The notes: generated from the letters alone by a model not told the origin. Shown: positions 1-5,776, counted from the stretch's first letter. The stretch is 5,847 nt of DNA from Candidatus Omnitrophota bacterium (GCA_030640885.1 DAOWIN010000140.1:1-5847), one strand, 5' to 3'. Made by a program: numbers and translations.

Positions 1-98
1 GGCGCGGAGGAGGAGGGATACCACAGGAAGAGGAGATAATAAGAATATGCCACAAGCTGCAGGCTGCAGGCTTCAAGCCAGAAAAAAGAAATGATTAA
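1..98 (+). CDS. 2-oxoacid:ferredoxin oxidoreductase alpha subunit, C-terminal end only
   Basis: The window opens inside an open frame read from base 3 and ending at TAA 96-98, giving about 31 residues. It begins RGGGGIPQEEEIIRICHKLQ. A glycine-rich stretch, then I-P and an acidic helix, is how alpha subunits of the KorA/VorB type end, and the next two genes encode the matching beta and gamma subunits. The alpha subunit carries the pyrimidine-binding and transketolase-like domains of the enzyme, which oxidises 2-oxoacids with CoA and passes electrons to ferredoxin in the cytoplasm. The last ~15 residues (HKLQAAGFKP...) are encoded by a heptamer repeat and are probably not ancestral. The stop overlaps the start of the beta-subunit gene by 8 nt. 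The call rests on a short tail plus context. Confidence 0.72.
   Translation, partial: RGGGGIPQEEEIIRICHKLQAAGFKPEKRND
53..80 (+). repeat. Heptamer tandem repeat, family A (CARGCTN), 4 units
   Basis: Four consecutive 7-base units are visible: CAAGCTG, CAGGCTG, CAGGCTT, CAAGCCA. They encode the end of the alpha subunit and sit just before the beta-subunit ATG at 91. The same CARG-type heptamer recurs in both orientations at 3542-3569 and 3599-3633. Confidence 0.8.
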
Positions 99-828
99 AG
101 AAAACAATAAAGAAAAAATTAAATCCTTACGCAATGTGCCGATGCATTATTGCCCGGGGTGCGGGCATACTATTGCTCATCGTTTAATTTGTCAAATAAT
201 TGATGAGTTAGGAATTCGTGAAAAAGTTATTGGTATTGCTCCAGTGGGTTGTGCTGTCCTTGCCTATGATTATTGGAATTTTGATGTTGCCGAAGCCGCC
301 CACGGAAGACCGCCAGCCGTAGCTACAGGTATAAAAAGAATTCATCCGAATAAAATTGTATTTACCTACCAAGGAGACGGCGACCTCGCTTCCATTGGCA
401 CTGCCGAAATTATTCATTGCGCCAATCGCGGGGAAAATATATCTGTTTTTTTTATTAACAACGCCATTTATGGAATGACCGGCGGGCAGATGGCGCCAAC
501 TACGCTTATTGGGCAGAAAACAACAACCACTCTTCAGGGGCGAGATACAAAAAGAGATGGTTATCCCTTGAAGGTTTGCGAACTGCTTTCTATTTTGCCG
601 GGAAGCACTTACATTGAAAGGGTGGCAATTAATTCAGCAAGCAATATCGCTAAAACAAAAAAGGCGATAAAAAAGGCATTTCAAATTCAAATGGAAAACA
701 AGGGTTTTTCTTTGATAGAAATTCTTTCTGCTTGTCCAACTAATTGGGGAATATCGCCCGGAGAAACAGCAAAATGGATAGAGGAAAAGATGATTTCCTA
801 TTTTCCTTTGGGGGTGTTTAAGCAATGA
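91..828 (+). CDS. 2-oxoacid:ferredoxin oxidoreductase beta subunit (KorB/VorA type, TPP-binding)
   Basis: This 245-residue protein is the thiamine-pyrophosphate subunit of a multi-subunit 2-oxoacid:ferredoxin oxidoreductase, which converts a 2-oxoacid plus CoA to acyl-CoA, CO2 and reduced ferredoxin. The TPP/Mg motif is clear: GDG at residues 95-97 and NN at 123-124, followed by AIYGMTGGQMAPTT. Cys21 and Cys24 (CPGCGH), Cys54 (PVGC) and Cys215 (SACPTNW) have the spacing of the four ligands that hold the proximal [4Fe-4S] cluster in related beta subunits. Length is normal for the family. The ATG at 91 gives the usual short N-terminus before YCPGCGH. No Shine-Dalgarno is visible, because the preceding bases are heptamer repeat and an A-rich run, so translation probably depends on coupling to the upstream gene. 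The substrate (2-oxoglutarate, branched-chain 2-oxoacid or other) cannot be read from the sequence, so no symbol is given. Confidence 0.93.
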   Translation: MIKENNKEKIKSLRNVPMHYCPGCGHTIAHRLICQIIDELGIREKVIGIAPVGCAVLAYDYWNFDVAEAAHGRPPAVATGIKRIHPNKIVFTYQGDGDLASIGTAEIIHCANRGENISVFFINNAIYGMTGGQMAPTTLIGQKTTTTLQGRDTKRDGYPLKVCELLSILPGSTYIERVAINSASNIAKTKKAIKKAFQIQMENKGFSLIEILSACPTNWGISPGETAKWIEEKMISYFPLGVFKQ

Positions 829-1358
829 CTGAAAAAATTATCTGTGCGGGTTTTGGCGGACAAGGGATAGTAACAATGGGCAGAATGCTTGCTTATGCCG
901 CAATGCTTGAAGGGAGAAATGTAACTTGTATTCCCAAGTATGGTGCTGAGATGCGCGGCGGCACAGCTCATTGTATGGTGATAATTTCGGATAATTTAAT
1001 TTCTTCTCCTTTAGTAATTCTTCCCGATACAGCAATAATAATGAATGTGGCTTCTTTGGCTAAGTTCAAAAATATCGTTAAAAAAGGAGGGAGGTTATTC
1101 CTAAATACTTCTTTGGTGCAGAAAGAAATAGAGAGAAAGGATATAAAAGTAATAGAAATTCCGGCAACCGAGATTGCTGTTAAATTAGGACAGGTAAAAA
1201 TAGCCAATATGGTAATTCTGGGTGCTTATCTTAAACAAAAGAAAATGTTTTCTAAAGAGAGTGTATTTACGGCATTGGAGAAGGTTTTAAATAAGGCAGA
1301 ATTGTTGTTGCTGAATAAGGAGGCAATACAGAGGGGGATAGAATATGTTAAAGGTTAG
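825..1358 (+). CDS. 2-oxoacid:ferredoxin oxidoreductase gamma subunit (KorC/VorC type)
   Basis: This 177-residue protein is the gamma subunit of the same complex, a Rossmann-like domain that contacts CoA in characterised enzymes. Visible signatures are the N-terminal glycine motif GFGGQG (residues 9-14), the conserved YGAEMRGGTA (39-48), SPLVILPDTAI (61-71) and the late segment KIANMVILGAYL (125-136). Length matches stand-alone gamma subunits. The ATG overlaps the beta-subunit stop in an ATGA junction (825-828), and a G-rich stretch at 810-814 could serve as a ribosome binding site. The order alpha-beta-gamma is typical. The small ferredoxin-like delta subunit is not in the window and, if present, would lie upstream. 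As with the beta subunit, the 2-oxoacid substrate is undetermined. Confidence 0.92.
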   Translation: MTEKIICAGFGGQGIVTMGRMLAYAAMLEGRNVTCIPKYGAEMRGGTAHCMVIISDNLISSPLVILPDTAIIMNVASLAKFKNIVKKGGRLFLNTSLVQKEIERKDIKVIEIPATEIAVKLGQVKIANMVILGAYLKQKKMFSKESVFTALEKVLNKAELLLLNKEAIQRGIEYVKG

Positions 1359-2700
1359 GTTTGCTCCCAGTCCAAGCGGTTCATTACACTTAGGCAGTGC
1401 GCGCACTGCCTTGTTTAATTTTTTATTTGCTAAAGCTAAAGAGGGGAAATTTGTTTTAAGGATTGAGGATACTAACAGACAGCGTTCAAATAAAGAATTG
1501 GTAGAAAAAATTTTAGCTGATTTGCACTGGCTGGGTTTGCATTGCGACGAGGGGCCTTATTTTCAAAGCGAGCGGATAAATATTTATAGGAAATACGCTA
1601 AACAGTTATTGGATGAAGGAAAAGCCTATGAAGAAAGTCGCCAGTCGCCAGTCGCCAGTCACCAGTCTAAACACCGAGAACCGAGCACCGAGAACCGAGA
1701 ACCGAAGGGAAAAGCCGTTATTTTTAAAGTGCATCCGCAGAAGATTAAGGTAAAGGATTTAATTCACGGCGAGATTGAATTTGACAGCGGAGAAATCAAA
1801 GACCAAGTGTTAATGAAATCCGACGGTTCGCCAACCTATAATTTTGCTTGCGTAGTTGATGATAATGAGATGGGGATTACACATATAATTCGCGGTGATG
1901 ACCATATTTCTAATACGCCTAAACAAATATTATTCTATCAAGCGCTTAATTGGCAGGTTCCTAAATTTGCTCATATGCCCTTGATTATGGAGCCGGGCGG
2001 TGGGCGTCTTTCTAAGCGTTATGGAGCAACCGCAGTGGGAGAATATCGAGAAAAAGGCTATTTATCCGAAGCCTTGGTTAATTATCTTGCTCTTTTGGGC
2101 TGGGCGCCGGCAGGCAACCGAGAAATAGTTTCCTTAACCGAGATGATAAAAAATTTCTCCTTGTCTAAAGTTAACAAAACAAAGGCAATATTTAATATTG
2201 ATAAACTAAATTGGCTTAATGCCCAATATATTAAGCAAGCTGAAACAAAAAGGATAACCGAACTTTGCGTCCCTTTTTTGCAAGAGGCGCAGCTAATTTC
2301 TGAAAACTATGATTTTGATTATTTAGAGAGGATTGTCAACCTACTTAAAGGAAGGATGAAATATTTGGCTCAAATTGGCGAAATAGCCGATTATTTCTTT
2401 TCTCCAGCAAAGTTAAATTATTCCGCAGAGGCAATGGAAAAGATAAAAAAATTAGATAAAGAAGTTTGGCGGGAGTTAATAAAACAGTTAACGGATTTAG
2501 ACAATTTTGACGCTGAGAATATAGAAAAGGTTTGTCGGCAGATAATTGCCGGAAATAAGATGAAGGGCGGCGAGCTTATCCATCCCCTAAGAGCGGCTTT
2601 AAGCAATATGTCCGTAGGTCCAGGGTTGTTTGAATTAATTTCTGTGTTAGGAAAAGAGAAGACGGTAGATAGATTAAAAGAGGTGGGAACAAGGTTATGA
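1345..2700 (+). CDS. gltX: Glutamyl-tRNA synthetase with a heptamer-repeat-encoded segment
   Basis: This 451-residue class I aminoacyl-tRNA synthetase charges tRNA(Glu) with glutamate in the cytoplasm. The HIGH-type motif is HLGS at residues 15-18 within FAPSPSGSLHLGSARTALFN, and the KMSKS-type motif is RLSKR at 221-225. Other family blocks are SDGSPTYNF (159-167), VVDD, GITHIIRGDDHISNTP (177-192) and the C-terminal HPLRAAL...GPGLFELISVLGKE. The start is well placed: GAGGGGG at 1331-1337 lies 7 nt before the ATG. It overlaps the gamma-subunit gene by 14 nt and rsmE by 4 nt. The oddity is residues ~97-121. Where other GluRS enzymes have a conserved helical segment after GKAY (with the zinc-binding CxC...CxH in E. 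coli), this protein has SRQSPVASHQS... and REPSTENREP, both encoded by 7-bp tandem repeats. The frame stays open and both catalytic motifs are intact, so the enzyme is probably functional. A zinc site of the E. coli kind is absent. Confidence 0.95.
   Translation: MLKVRFAPSPSGSLHLGSARTALFNFLFAKAKEGKFVLRIEDTNRQRSNKELVEKILADLHWLGLHCDEGPYFQSERINIYRKYAKQLLDEGKAYEESRQSPVASHQSKHREPSTENREPKGKAVIFKVHPQKIKVKDLIHGEIEFDSGEIKDQVLMKSDGSPTYNFACVVDDNEMGITHIIRGDDHISNTPKQILFYQALNWQVPKFAHMPLIMEPGGGRLSKRYGATAVGEYREKGYLSEALVNYLALLGWAPAGNREIVSLTEMIKNFSLSKVNKTKAIFNIDKLNWLNAQYIKQAETKRITELCVPFLQEAQLISENYDFDYLERIVNLLKGRMKYLAQIGEIADYFFSPAKLNYSAEAMEKIKKLDKEVWRELIKQLTDLDNFDAENIEKVCRQIIAGNKMKGGELIHPLRAALSNMSVGPGLFELISVLGKEKTVDRLKEVGTRL
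1636..1667 (+). repeat. Heptamer tandem repeat, family B1 (AGTCGCC), inside gltX
   Basis: The units are AGTCGCC at 1636, 1643 and 1650, AGTCACC at 1657, and a partial AGTC at 1664-1667. The period is exactly 7 bases. Because 7 is not a multiple of 3, successive units are read in different frames and give the low-complexity peptide SRQSPVASHQS. The unit produces no stop codon in any of the six frames, so it can sit inside a gene without breaking it. Confidence 0.9.
1673..1707 (+). repeat. Heptamer tandem repeat, family B2 (ACCGAGA), inside gltX
   Basis: Five 7-base units follow the B1 array after a 5-base gap: ACCGAGA, ACCGAGC, ACCGAGA, ACCGAGA and the diverged ACCGAAG. They encode REPSTENREP in the synthetase. 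Like B1, the unit is free of stop codons in all frames. Two different heptamer arrays side by side suggest a composite repeat element, not random slippage of one unit. Confidence 0.88.
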
Positions 2701-3416
2701 GCCGTTTTTTTGTCCCATCGGAAAATGTTAAACAAAAAGAAATATTTGTTAGCGGCAAAGAAAATCATCATCTCGTGCGGGTGATGCGGCTAAAAGCGAA
2801 AGACGATGTTGTTGTTTTTGATAATAGCGGGAAAGAGTATTACGGAATTATCAAAAAGGTTTCTTCACAAGAAACAGTAATAGAGATTAAGAAAGTCCAG
2901 GAGAGAAAAGAGCAGAACAAAGTAGAAATAACTTTGGTGCAAGCAATTCCCAAAAAAGCGAAGATTGAAGATATTATTGATAAAACAACTCAATTAGGAA
3001 TTTGGGGAATTATACCAATGATTACCGAGAGAACAATTGTCCGTCCATCTAAGGAAAAAGCATATCTACAAAGATGGCAAAAAATTGCTCTGGAATCCTG
3101 CAAGCAATGCGGGCGGGCGAAACCGCCCTATATCAATGATATAGTAAATTTTAAGGATTTAATCTCCCAAAATTCTCAATACGATTTAGCTCTAATGCCT
3201 TCATTGTTGGGCAAAAGAAAGGGGTTAAAAGAAATTTCTTTACAGAAAACAAAGAACATTATTTTTTTTATCGGTCCCGAAGGGGGATGGACTAATCAAG
3301 AGATTGAGCTCGCCGAGAAAAATGGGGTTATTCTTGTTGATTTGGGCGAGAGGGTATTGAGAACAGACACTGCTGCCATTGCCATGACTGCAATTTTGAA
3401 TTTTCTGGTGAAGTAA
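2697..3416 (+). CDS. rsmE: 16S rRNA (uracil(1498)-N3)-methyltransferase RsmE
   Basis: This 239-residue protein is an SPOUT-class enzyme that methylates N3 of U1498 in 16S rRNA using S-adenosylmethionine. The N-terminal part (about 1-70) has the PUA-like features of the family, starting MSRFFVPSEN and including HHLVRVMRLKAKDDVVVFD. The catalytic domain has the family blocks QAIPKKAKIEDIIDKTTQLG (82-101) and ALESCKQCGRAKPP (131-144). The trefoil-knot SAM-binding motifs follow: GPEGGW (193-198) with its following EIELAE, and LGERVLRTDTAA (216-227). The length is normal. The ATG overlaps the gltX stop (ATGA, 2697-2700), and GAGGTGG at 2680-2686 is a good ribosome binding site, so this is the last gene of the operon. 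No convincing intrinsic terminator with a T-run follows it. Confidence 0.96.
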   Translation: MSRFFVPSENVKQKEIFVSGKENHHLVRVMRLKAKDDVVVFDNSGKEYYGIIKKVSSQETVIEIKKVQERKEQNKVEITLVQAIPKKAKIEDIIDKTTQLGIWGIIPMITERTIVRPSKEKAYLQRWQKIALESCKQCGRAKPPYINDIVNFKDLISQNSQYDLALMPSLLGKRKGLKEISLQKTKNIIFFIGPEGGWTNQEIELAEKNGVILVDLGERVLRTDTAAIAMTAILNFLVK

Positions 3417-3541
3417 AAAATAACTAAACTTGGGCAATTTCCCCCAAAGGACATAATTAAAAGGAATTCTTGCATTTTTCGCTCCCTGATTTTTTCTTAA
3501 CGCTAAAATCTGCGTTTCGGCAGGGCAAAAAAAACAGGCAA

Positions 3542-3569
3542 CAAGCAACAAGTTGCAAGTTTCAAGCAA
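3542..3569 (+). repeat. Heptamer repeat family A, left arm of the intergenic element
   Basis: The units are CAAGCAA, CAAGTTG, CAAGTTT and CAAGCAA, each starting with CAAG at exact 7-base steps (3542, 3549, 3556, 3563). They share the CARG core with the array at 53-80. Confidence 0.78.
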
Positions 3570-3598
3570 GATTAAGACAGAAATCTTAATTCTTGGTT

Positions 3599-3633
3599 TT
3601 GCCTGTAGCCTGAAGCTTGTAGCTTGCGGCTTG
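3599..3633 (-). repeat. Heptamer repeat family A, right arm in inverted orientation
   Basis: Read on the minus strand from 3633 down to 3599, five units appear: CAAGCCG, CAAGCTA, CAAGCTT, CAGGCTA, CAGGCAA. They are the inverted counterpart of the left arm and are closer to the array at 53-80 than the left arm is. Confidence 0.8.
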
Positions 3634-3741
3634 GTTAATGTCCGCTCAAAACACAAAAATTCCTTTATGCTAAGATTTTTGCCAAAGTTCATAAATAACT
3701 TTCATTCCAAACTTCTGCCTACTGGTAATTTTTCCTTAACT

Positions 3742-3773
3742 TTGTTGTAAATTTTTACTACAATTGTTGTAAA
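3742..3773. promoter_or_regulatory. Cluster of three 10-bp half-sites (TTGTWGTAAA), candidate operator
   Basis: TTGTTGTAAA occurs at 3742-3751 and again at 3764-3773, and its inverted form TTTACTACAA lies between them at 3754-3763. Adjacent sites form two overlapping near-palindromes: TTGTTGTAAA-TT-TTTACTACAA, and TTTTACTACAA/TTGTTGTAAAA centred between 3763 and 3764, each with one mismatched pair position. The cluster ends against the ribosome binding site of the DUF1016 gene, where a bound repressor would block transcription or initiation. The ACTACAA-TTGTTGT layout loosely recalls the TACA-N2-TGTA operators of BlaI/MecI/CopY-type repressors, but no such gene is in the window. No clear -35/-10 pair could be assigned. 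Confidence 0.5.
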
Positions 3774-3774
3774 A

Positions 3775-3778
3775 GGAG
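3775..3778 (+). promoter_or_regulatory. Shine-Dalgarno GGAG for the DUF1016 gene
   Basis: GGAG within AAAAGGAGATGGG sits 7 nt before the ATG at 3786 and fixes that start. It directly follows the last operator-like half-site. Confidence 0.75.
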
Positions 3779-3785
3779 ATGGGCA

Positions 3786-4796
3786 ATGGTTAAGCCAGTT
3801 TTTCATAAAAAATATAATCTGTTAATCAATTCTATCGGAGAACTGTTAGAAAAAAGTAGAGCACAAGTTGTCCAAACCATTGACACTATTCTAGTGAGAA
3901 CCTACTGGGAAGTGGGGAAAAGAATTGTAGATTATGAACAGAAGGGTGGAGAAAAGGCAGAGTATGGTTCAGAATTGCTATCAAGGTTATCTAAGGATTT
4001 AAAATTGAAGTATGGCAAAGGTTTTAGCAAGAGCAATGTGTATTTAATGAGATTAGTTTATTTAAAATATCCAAAATTCCAGACGCTGTCTGGAAAATTA
4101 TCTTGGAGTCATTATGTGGAGCTTTTAAGCGTTTCAGATGATTTAGGAAGGTCTTTTTATGAAAAGCAATGCATTAAAGAAAACTGGTCGGTAAGAGAAC
4201 TTAAAAGACAGACGAATTCTATGCTTTTTGAAAGGATTGCATTAAGCAAAGACAAAAAAAGTGTATTGGAACTCGCTAGAAAAGGGCAAATTATAGAAAA
4301 ACCCAGAGATGCTATAAAAGAGCCTTATATATTGGAATTTTTAAATCTTCCAGAAAATTATAGATATAATGAAAAACAATTAGAGCAGAAGATAATAGAT
4401 AATTTACAGATGTTTTTATTGGAATTAGGAAAAGGGTTTGCCTTTGTTGCTCGTCAGTATAGAATTACTTTGGATAACACTCACTTTTATGTTGACTTGG
4501 TGTTTTATCACACCATTTTAAAATGTTTTGTATTGATAGATTTGAAAGTTGGTAAAGTTGCCCATCAAGATATTGGGCAGATGAATATGTATCTGAATTA
4601 TTTTAGGGCAGAAGAAAAAGCGGATAATGACAAGCCGCCTATAGGGATTGTTCTTGGAGCAAAGAAAGACAATATTTTGGTAAAATATGCTTTGGGAAGA
4701 ATTTCTAATAAATTATTTGTTTCCAGATATAAATTATATCTGCCGGAGAGGGAAGAATTGGAGCAAAGACTAAAGTTTTTATTAGAAAAGAAATAG
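3786..4796 (+). CDS. DUF1016 / YhcG-family PD-(D/E)XK nuclease
   Basis: This 336-residue protein has the two-part layout of the YhcG family. The N-terminal DUF1016 helical region (about 10-150) includes RTYWEVGKRIVDYEQ, YGSELLSRLSKDL, GKGFSKSNVYLMR and LSWSHYVELLSV. The C-terminal nuclease domain (about 175-325) carries Glu200 in LEQKIIDNLQ, then FLLELGKGFAFVARQYRI. Asp237 lies in FYVDLVFYH, Asp252-Leu-Lys254 is the (D/E)xK element, and GQMNMYLNY (264-272) follows. The usual glutamate of ELK is aspartate here, which the superfamily tolerates. No signal peptide or membrane segment is seen. Relatives are widespread in bacteria, often in mobile or restriction-modification neighbourhoods, and their biological role is not settled. 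The gene stands apart from the upstream operon, with its own ribosome binding site and a candidate operator. The family call is strong; the function (a DNA-acting nuclease, possibly defence) is inferred. Confidence 0.92.
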   Translation: MVKPVFHKKYNLLINSIGELLEKSRAQVVQTIDTILVRTYWEVGKRIVDYEQKGGEKAEYGSELLSRLSKDLKLKYGKGFSKSNVYLMRLVYLKYPKFQTLSGKLSWSHYVELLSVSDDLGRSFYEKQCIKENWSVRELKRQTNSMLFERIALSKDKKSVLELARKGQIIEKPRDAIKEPYILEFLNLPENYRYNEKQLEQKIIDNLQMFLLELGKGFAFVARQYRITLDNTHFYVDLVFYHTILKCFVLIDLKVGKVAHQDIGQMNMYLNYFRAEEKADNDKPPIGIVLGAKKDNILVKYALGRISNKLFVSRYKLYLPEREELEQRLKFLLEKK

Positions 4797-4855
4797 ACTT
4801 TTATTTCAAACTTGCAAGGAAGTTCGTGTATTAATTGTTAGATTAAAAAATTAAA

Positions 4856-5776
4856 ATGGAAACCAAAAACTGTAAAATTTGTGAAAGCCCATCTAATAAT
4901 TTTGAAGAAGACCTGCGGAGTGGTATTTTTTTCTTTACTTGTCCGCAGTGCGGTTATTATCAGATTACAGAAGAAGCTTTTGAGGATATAAACTTGGAAA
5001 GTATTACTGAAGATGATAAAACTCTTTTTTCTGGACATATCCGTAACAATTCAAATAGAGAAAATTTTCTGCTTCTCAATACAGAAATGCTTTTAAAAAT
5101 ACCCGAAATTGTTTTATCATATAAACGATTAACTGTAATGGAAAAAGTGGATAGCGTTTTGAAATATTTAGGAAAGGAGGCTGTGACATTAACTGATTTC
5201 GTGGATATATATCTAAATGATTATGCTCGTTTTTTTCTTTTTAAACCAAATAGTCTTGTTACAATAATAGATTTTCTACGCAAACAAAAATATATAAGAA
5301 TCCAAGATAAAACAGATCATTATACTTGCAAATTGACAATAGAAGGATGGGGAAAATATGAGAAGTTAAAAGAAATAAATGTCTATAGTAAAAAAGTATT
5401 TGTTGCATTTGGATTTAATACGGATTTTGCAGAAGGTCTTTTTAAAACCGTTCAAAGCGCTTGTTACGAATGTAATGAATTTAACGCCGTAAAGTCTGAT
5501 CCGAGCCAACATGACGAAAAAATTTGTGACAAAATAATTGCAGATATAAAGGAGAGTCGATTTATCGTAGCAGATTTTACTGGACAAAATCAAGGAGTGT
5601 ATTACGAAGCAGGATACGCTATGGGATTGGGCATTCCGGTTATACGCACTTGTAGAGAAGATGAGGTCGATAATAAAAAGTTACACTTTGATACAAGGCA
5701 ATATTCTCATATTTCTTGGGTCAATATGGTCGGTTTGAAGAAACAGTTAATTGCAAAGATTAAAAGAATAGTATAG
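4856..5776 (+). CDS. Zinc ribbon - winged-helix-like - nucleoside 2-deoxyribosyltransferase-like protein
   Basis: This 306-residue protein has three visible parts. Residues 6-32 form a CxxC...CxxC zinc ribbon (Cys6, Cys9, Cys29, Cys32). Residues ~95-172 look like a winged helix ending in CKLTIEGWGKYEKL. Residues ~178-306 form a Rossmann-like domain: KKVFVAFGF, HDEKICDKIIADIKESRFIV, then ADFTGQN (239-245), YYEAGYAMGLGIPVI (249-263) and LHFDTRQYSHISW (276-288). The D..N..(Y)E.GYA..LG.PVI pattern is that of nucleoside 2-deoxyribosyltransferases and their TIR-like relatives, where the glutamate (Glu251 here) is catalytic. Hydrolysis or transfer at an N-glycosidic bond of a nucleotide is therefore plausible, but the substrate is unknown. 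I recall this same three-part design from uncharacterised bacterial proteins. The gene is 59 nt after the nuclease gene, in the same direction. The ATG at 4856 lacks a Shine-Dalgarno but gives the natural N-terminus just before the ribbon. Confidence 0.75.
   Translation: METKNCKICESPSNNFEEDLRSGIFFFTCPQCGYYQITEEAFEDINLESITEDDKTLFSGHIRNNSNRENFLLLNTEMLLKIPEIVLSYKRLTVMEKVDSVLKYLGKEAVTLTDFVDIYLNDYARFFLFKPNSLVTIIDFLRKQKYIRIQDKTDHYTCKLTIEGWGKYEKLKEINVYSKKVFVAFGFNTDFAEGLFKTVQSACYECNEFNAVKSDPSQHDEKICDKIIADIKESRFIVADFTGQNQGVYYEAGYAMGLGIPVIRTCREDEVDNKKLHFDTRQYSHISWVNMVGLKKQLIAKIKRIV

Larger units (their letters stand above)
3460..3666. repeat. Inverted-repeat element (~207 bp) enclosing heptamer repeats, MITE-like
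   Basis: The outer arms AAAGGAATTCTTG (3460-3472) and CAAAAATTCCTTT (3654-3666) are inverted repeats matching at 12 of 13 positions. Nested inside are a perfect 7-bp pair ACAGGCA (3534-3540) / TGCCTGT (3600-3606), a 26-bp imperfect stem between 3542-3567 and 3608-3633 (20 of 26 paired, more with G-U in RNA), and a small hairpin AAGATT (3568-3573) / AATCTT (3582-3587). The ACAGGCA/TGCCTGT pair and the 26-bp stem cannot both form completely. No transposase is present and no target-site duplication is evident, so mobility is inferred from structure only. It could also act as a transcript-end or attenuator structure after rsmE. The rest of 3417-3785 outside this element and the half-sites shows nothing recognisable. 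Confidence 0.55.

Noticed and set aside
1636..1707. CRISPR array
   Set aside because: The units are 7 bp, directly abutting and without spacers, so this is a tandem repeat.
2418..2771. 117-codon open frame on the minus strand
   Set aside because: It is antisense to the conserved end of gltX and the start of rsmE, both strongly supported, and its translation looks like a shadow of them.
3429..3449. Hairpin CTTGGG...CCCAAAG just after rsmE as an intrinsic terminator
   Set aside because: The stem is only about 5 bp with an 8-base loop, and AGGACATAATT follows with no T-run.
3240..3692. 150-codon open frame on the minus strand
   Set aside because: It overlaps the conserved C-terminus of rsmE and then crosses the inverted-repeat element. 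The peptide shows no recognisable family pattern.
3553..3750. Open frame of 65 codons on + in the intergenic region
   Set aside because: Its start lies in the heptamer repeat, the first half is repeat-derived low-complexity peptide, there is no RBS, and it runs into the operator-like half-sites.
4809..4824. AACTT/AAGTT hairpin between the two accessory genes
   Set aside because: A five-pair A+T-rich stem without a T-run is too weak to call a terminator, so co-transcription remains possible.
4812..4840. Promoter TTGCAA / TTGTTA (17-bp spacing) before the last gene
   Set aside because: Both boxes match consensus poorly, and such matches are common by chance in A+T-rich DNA.
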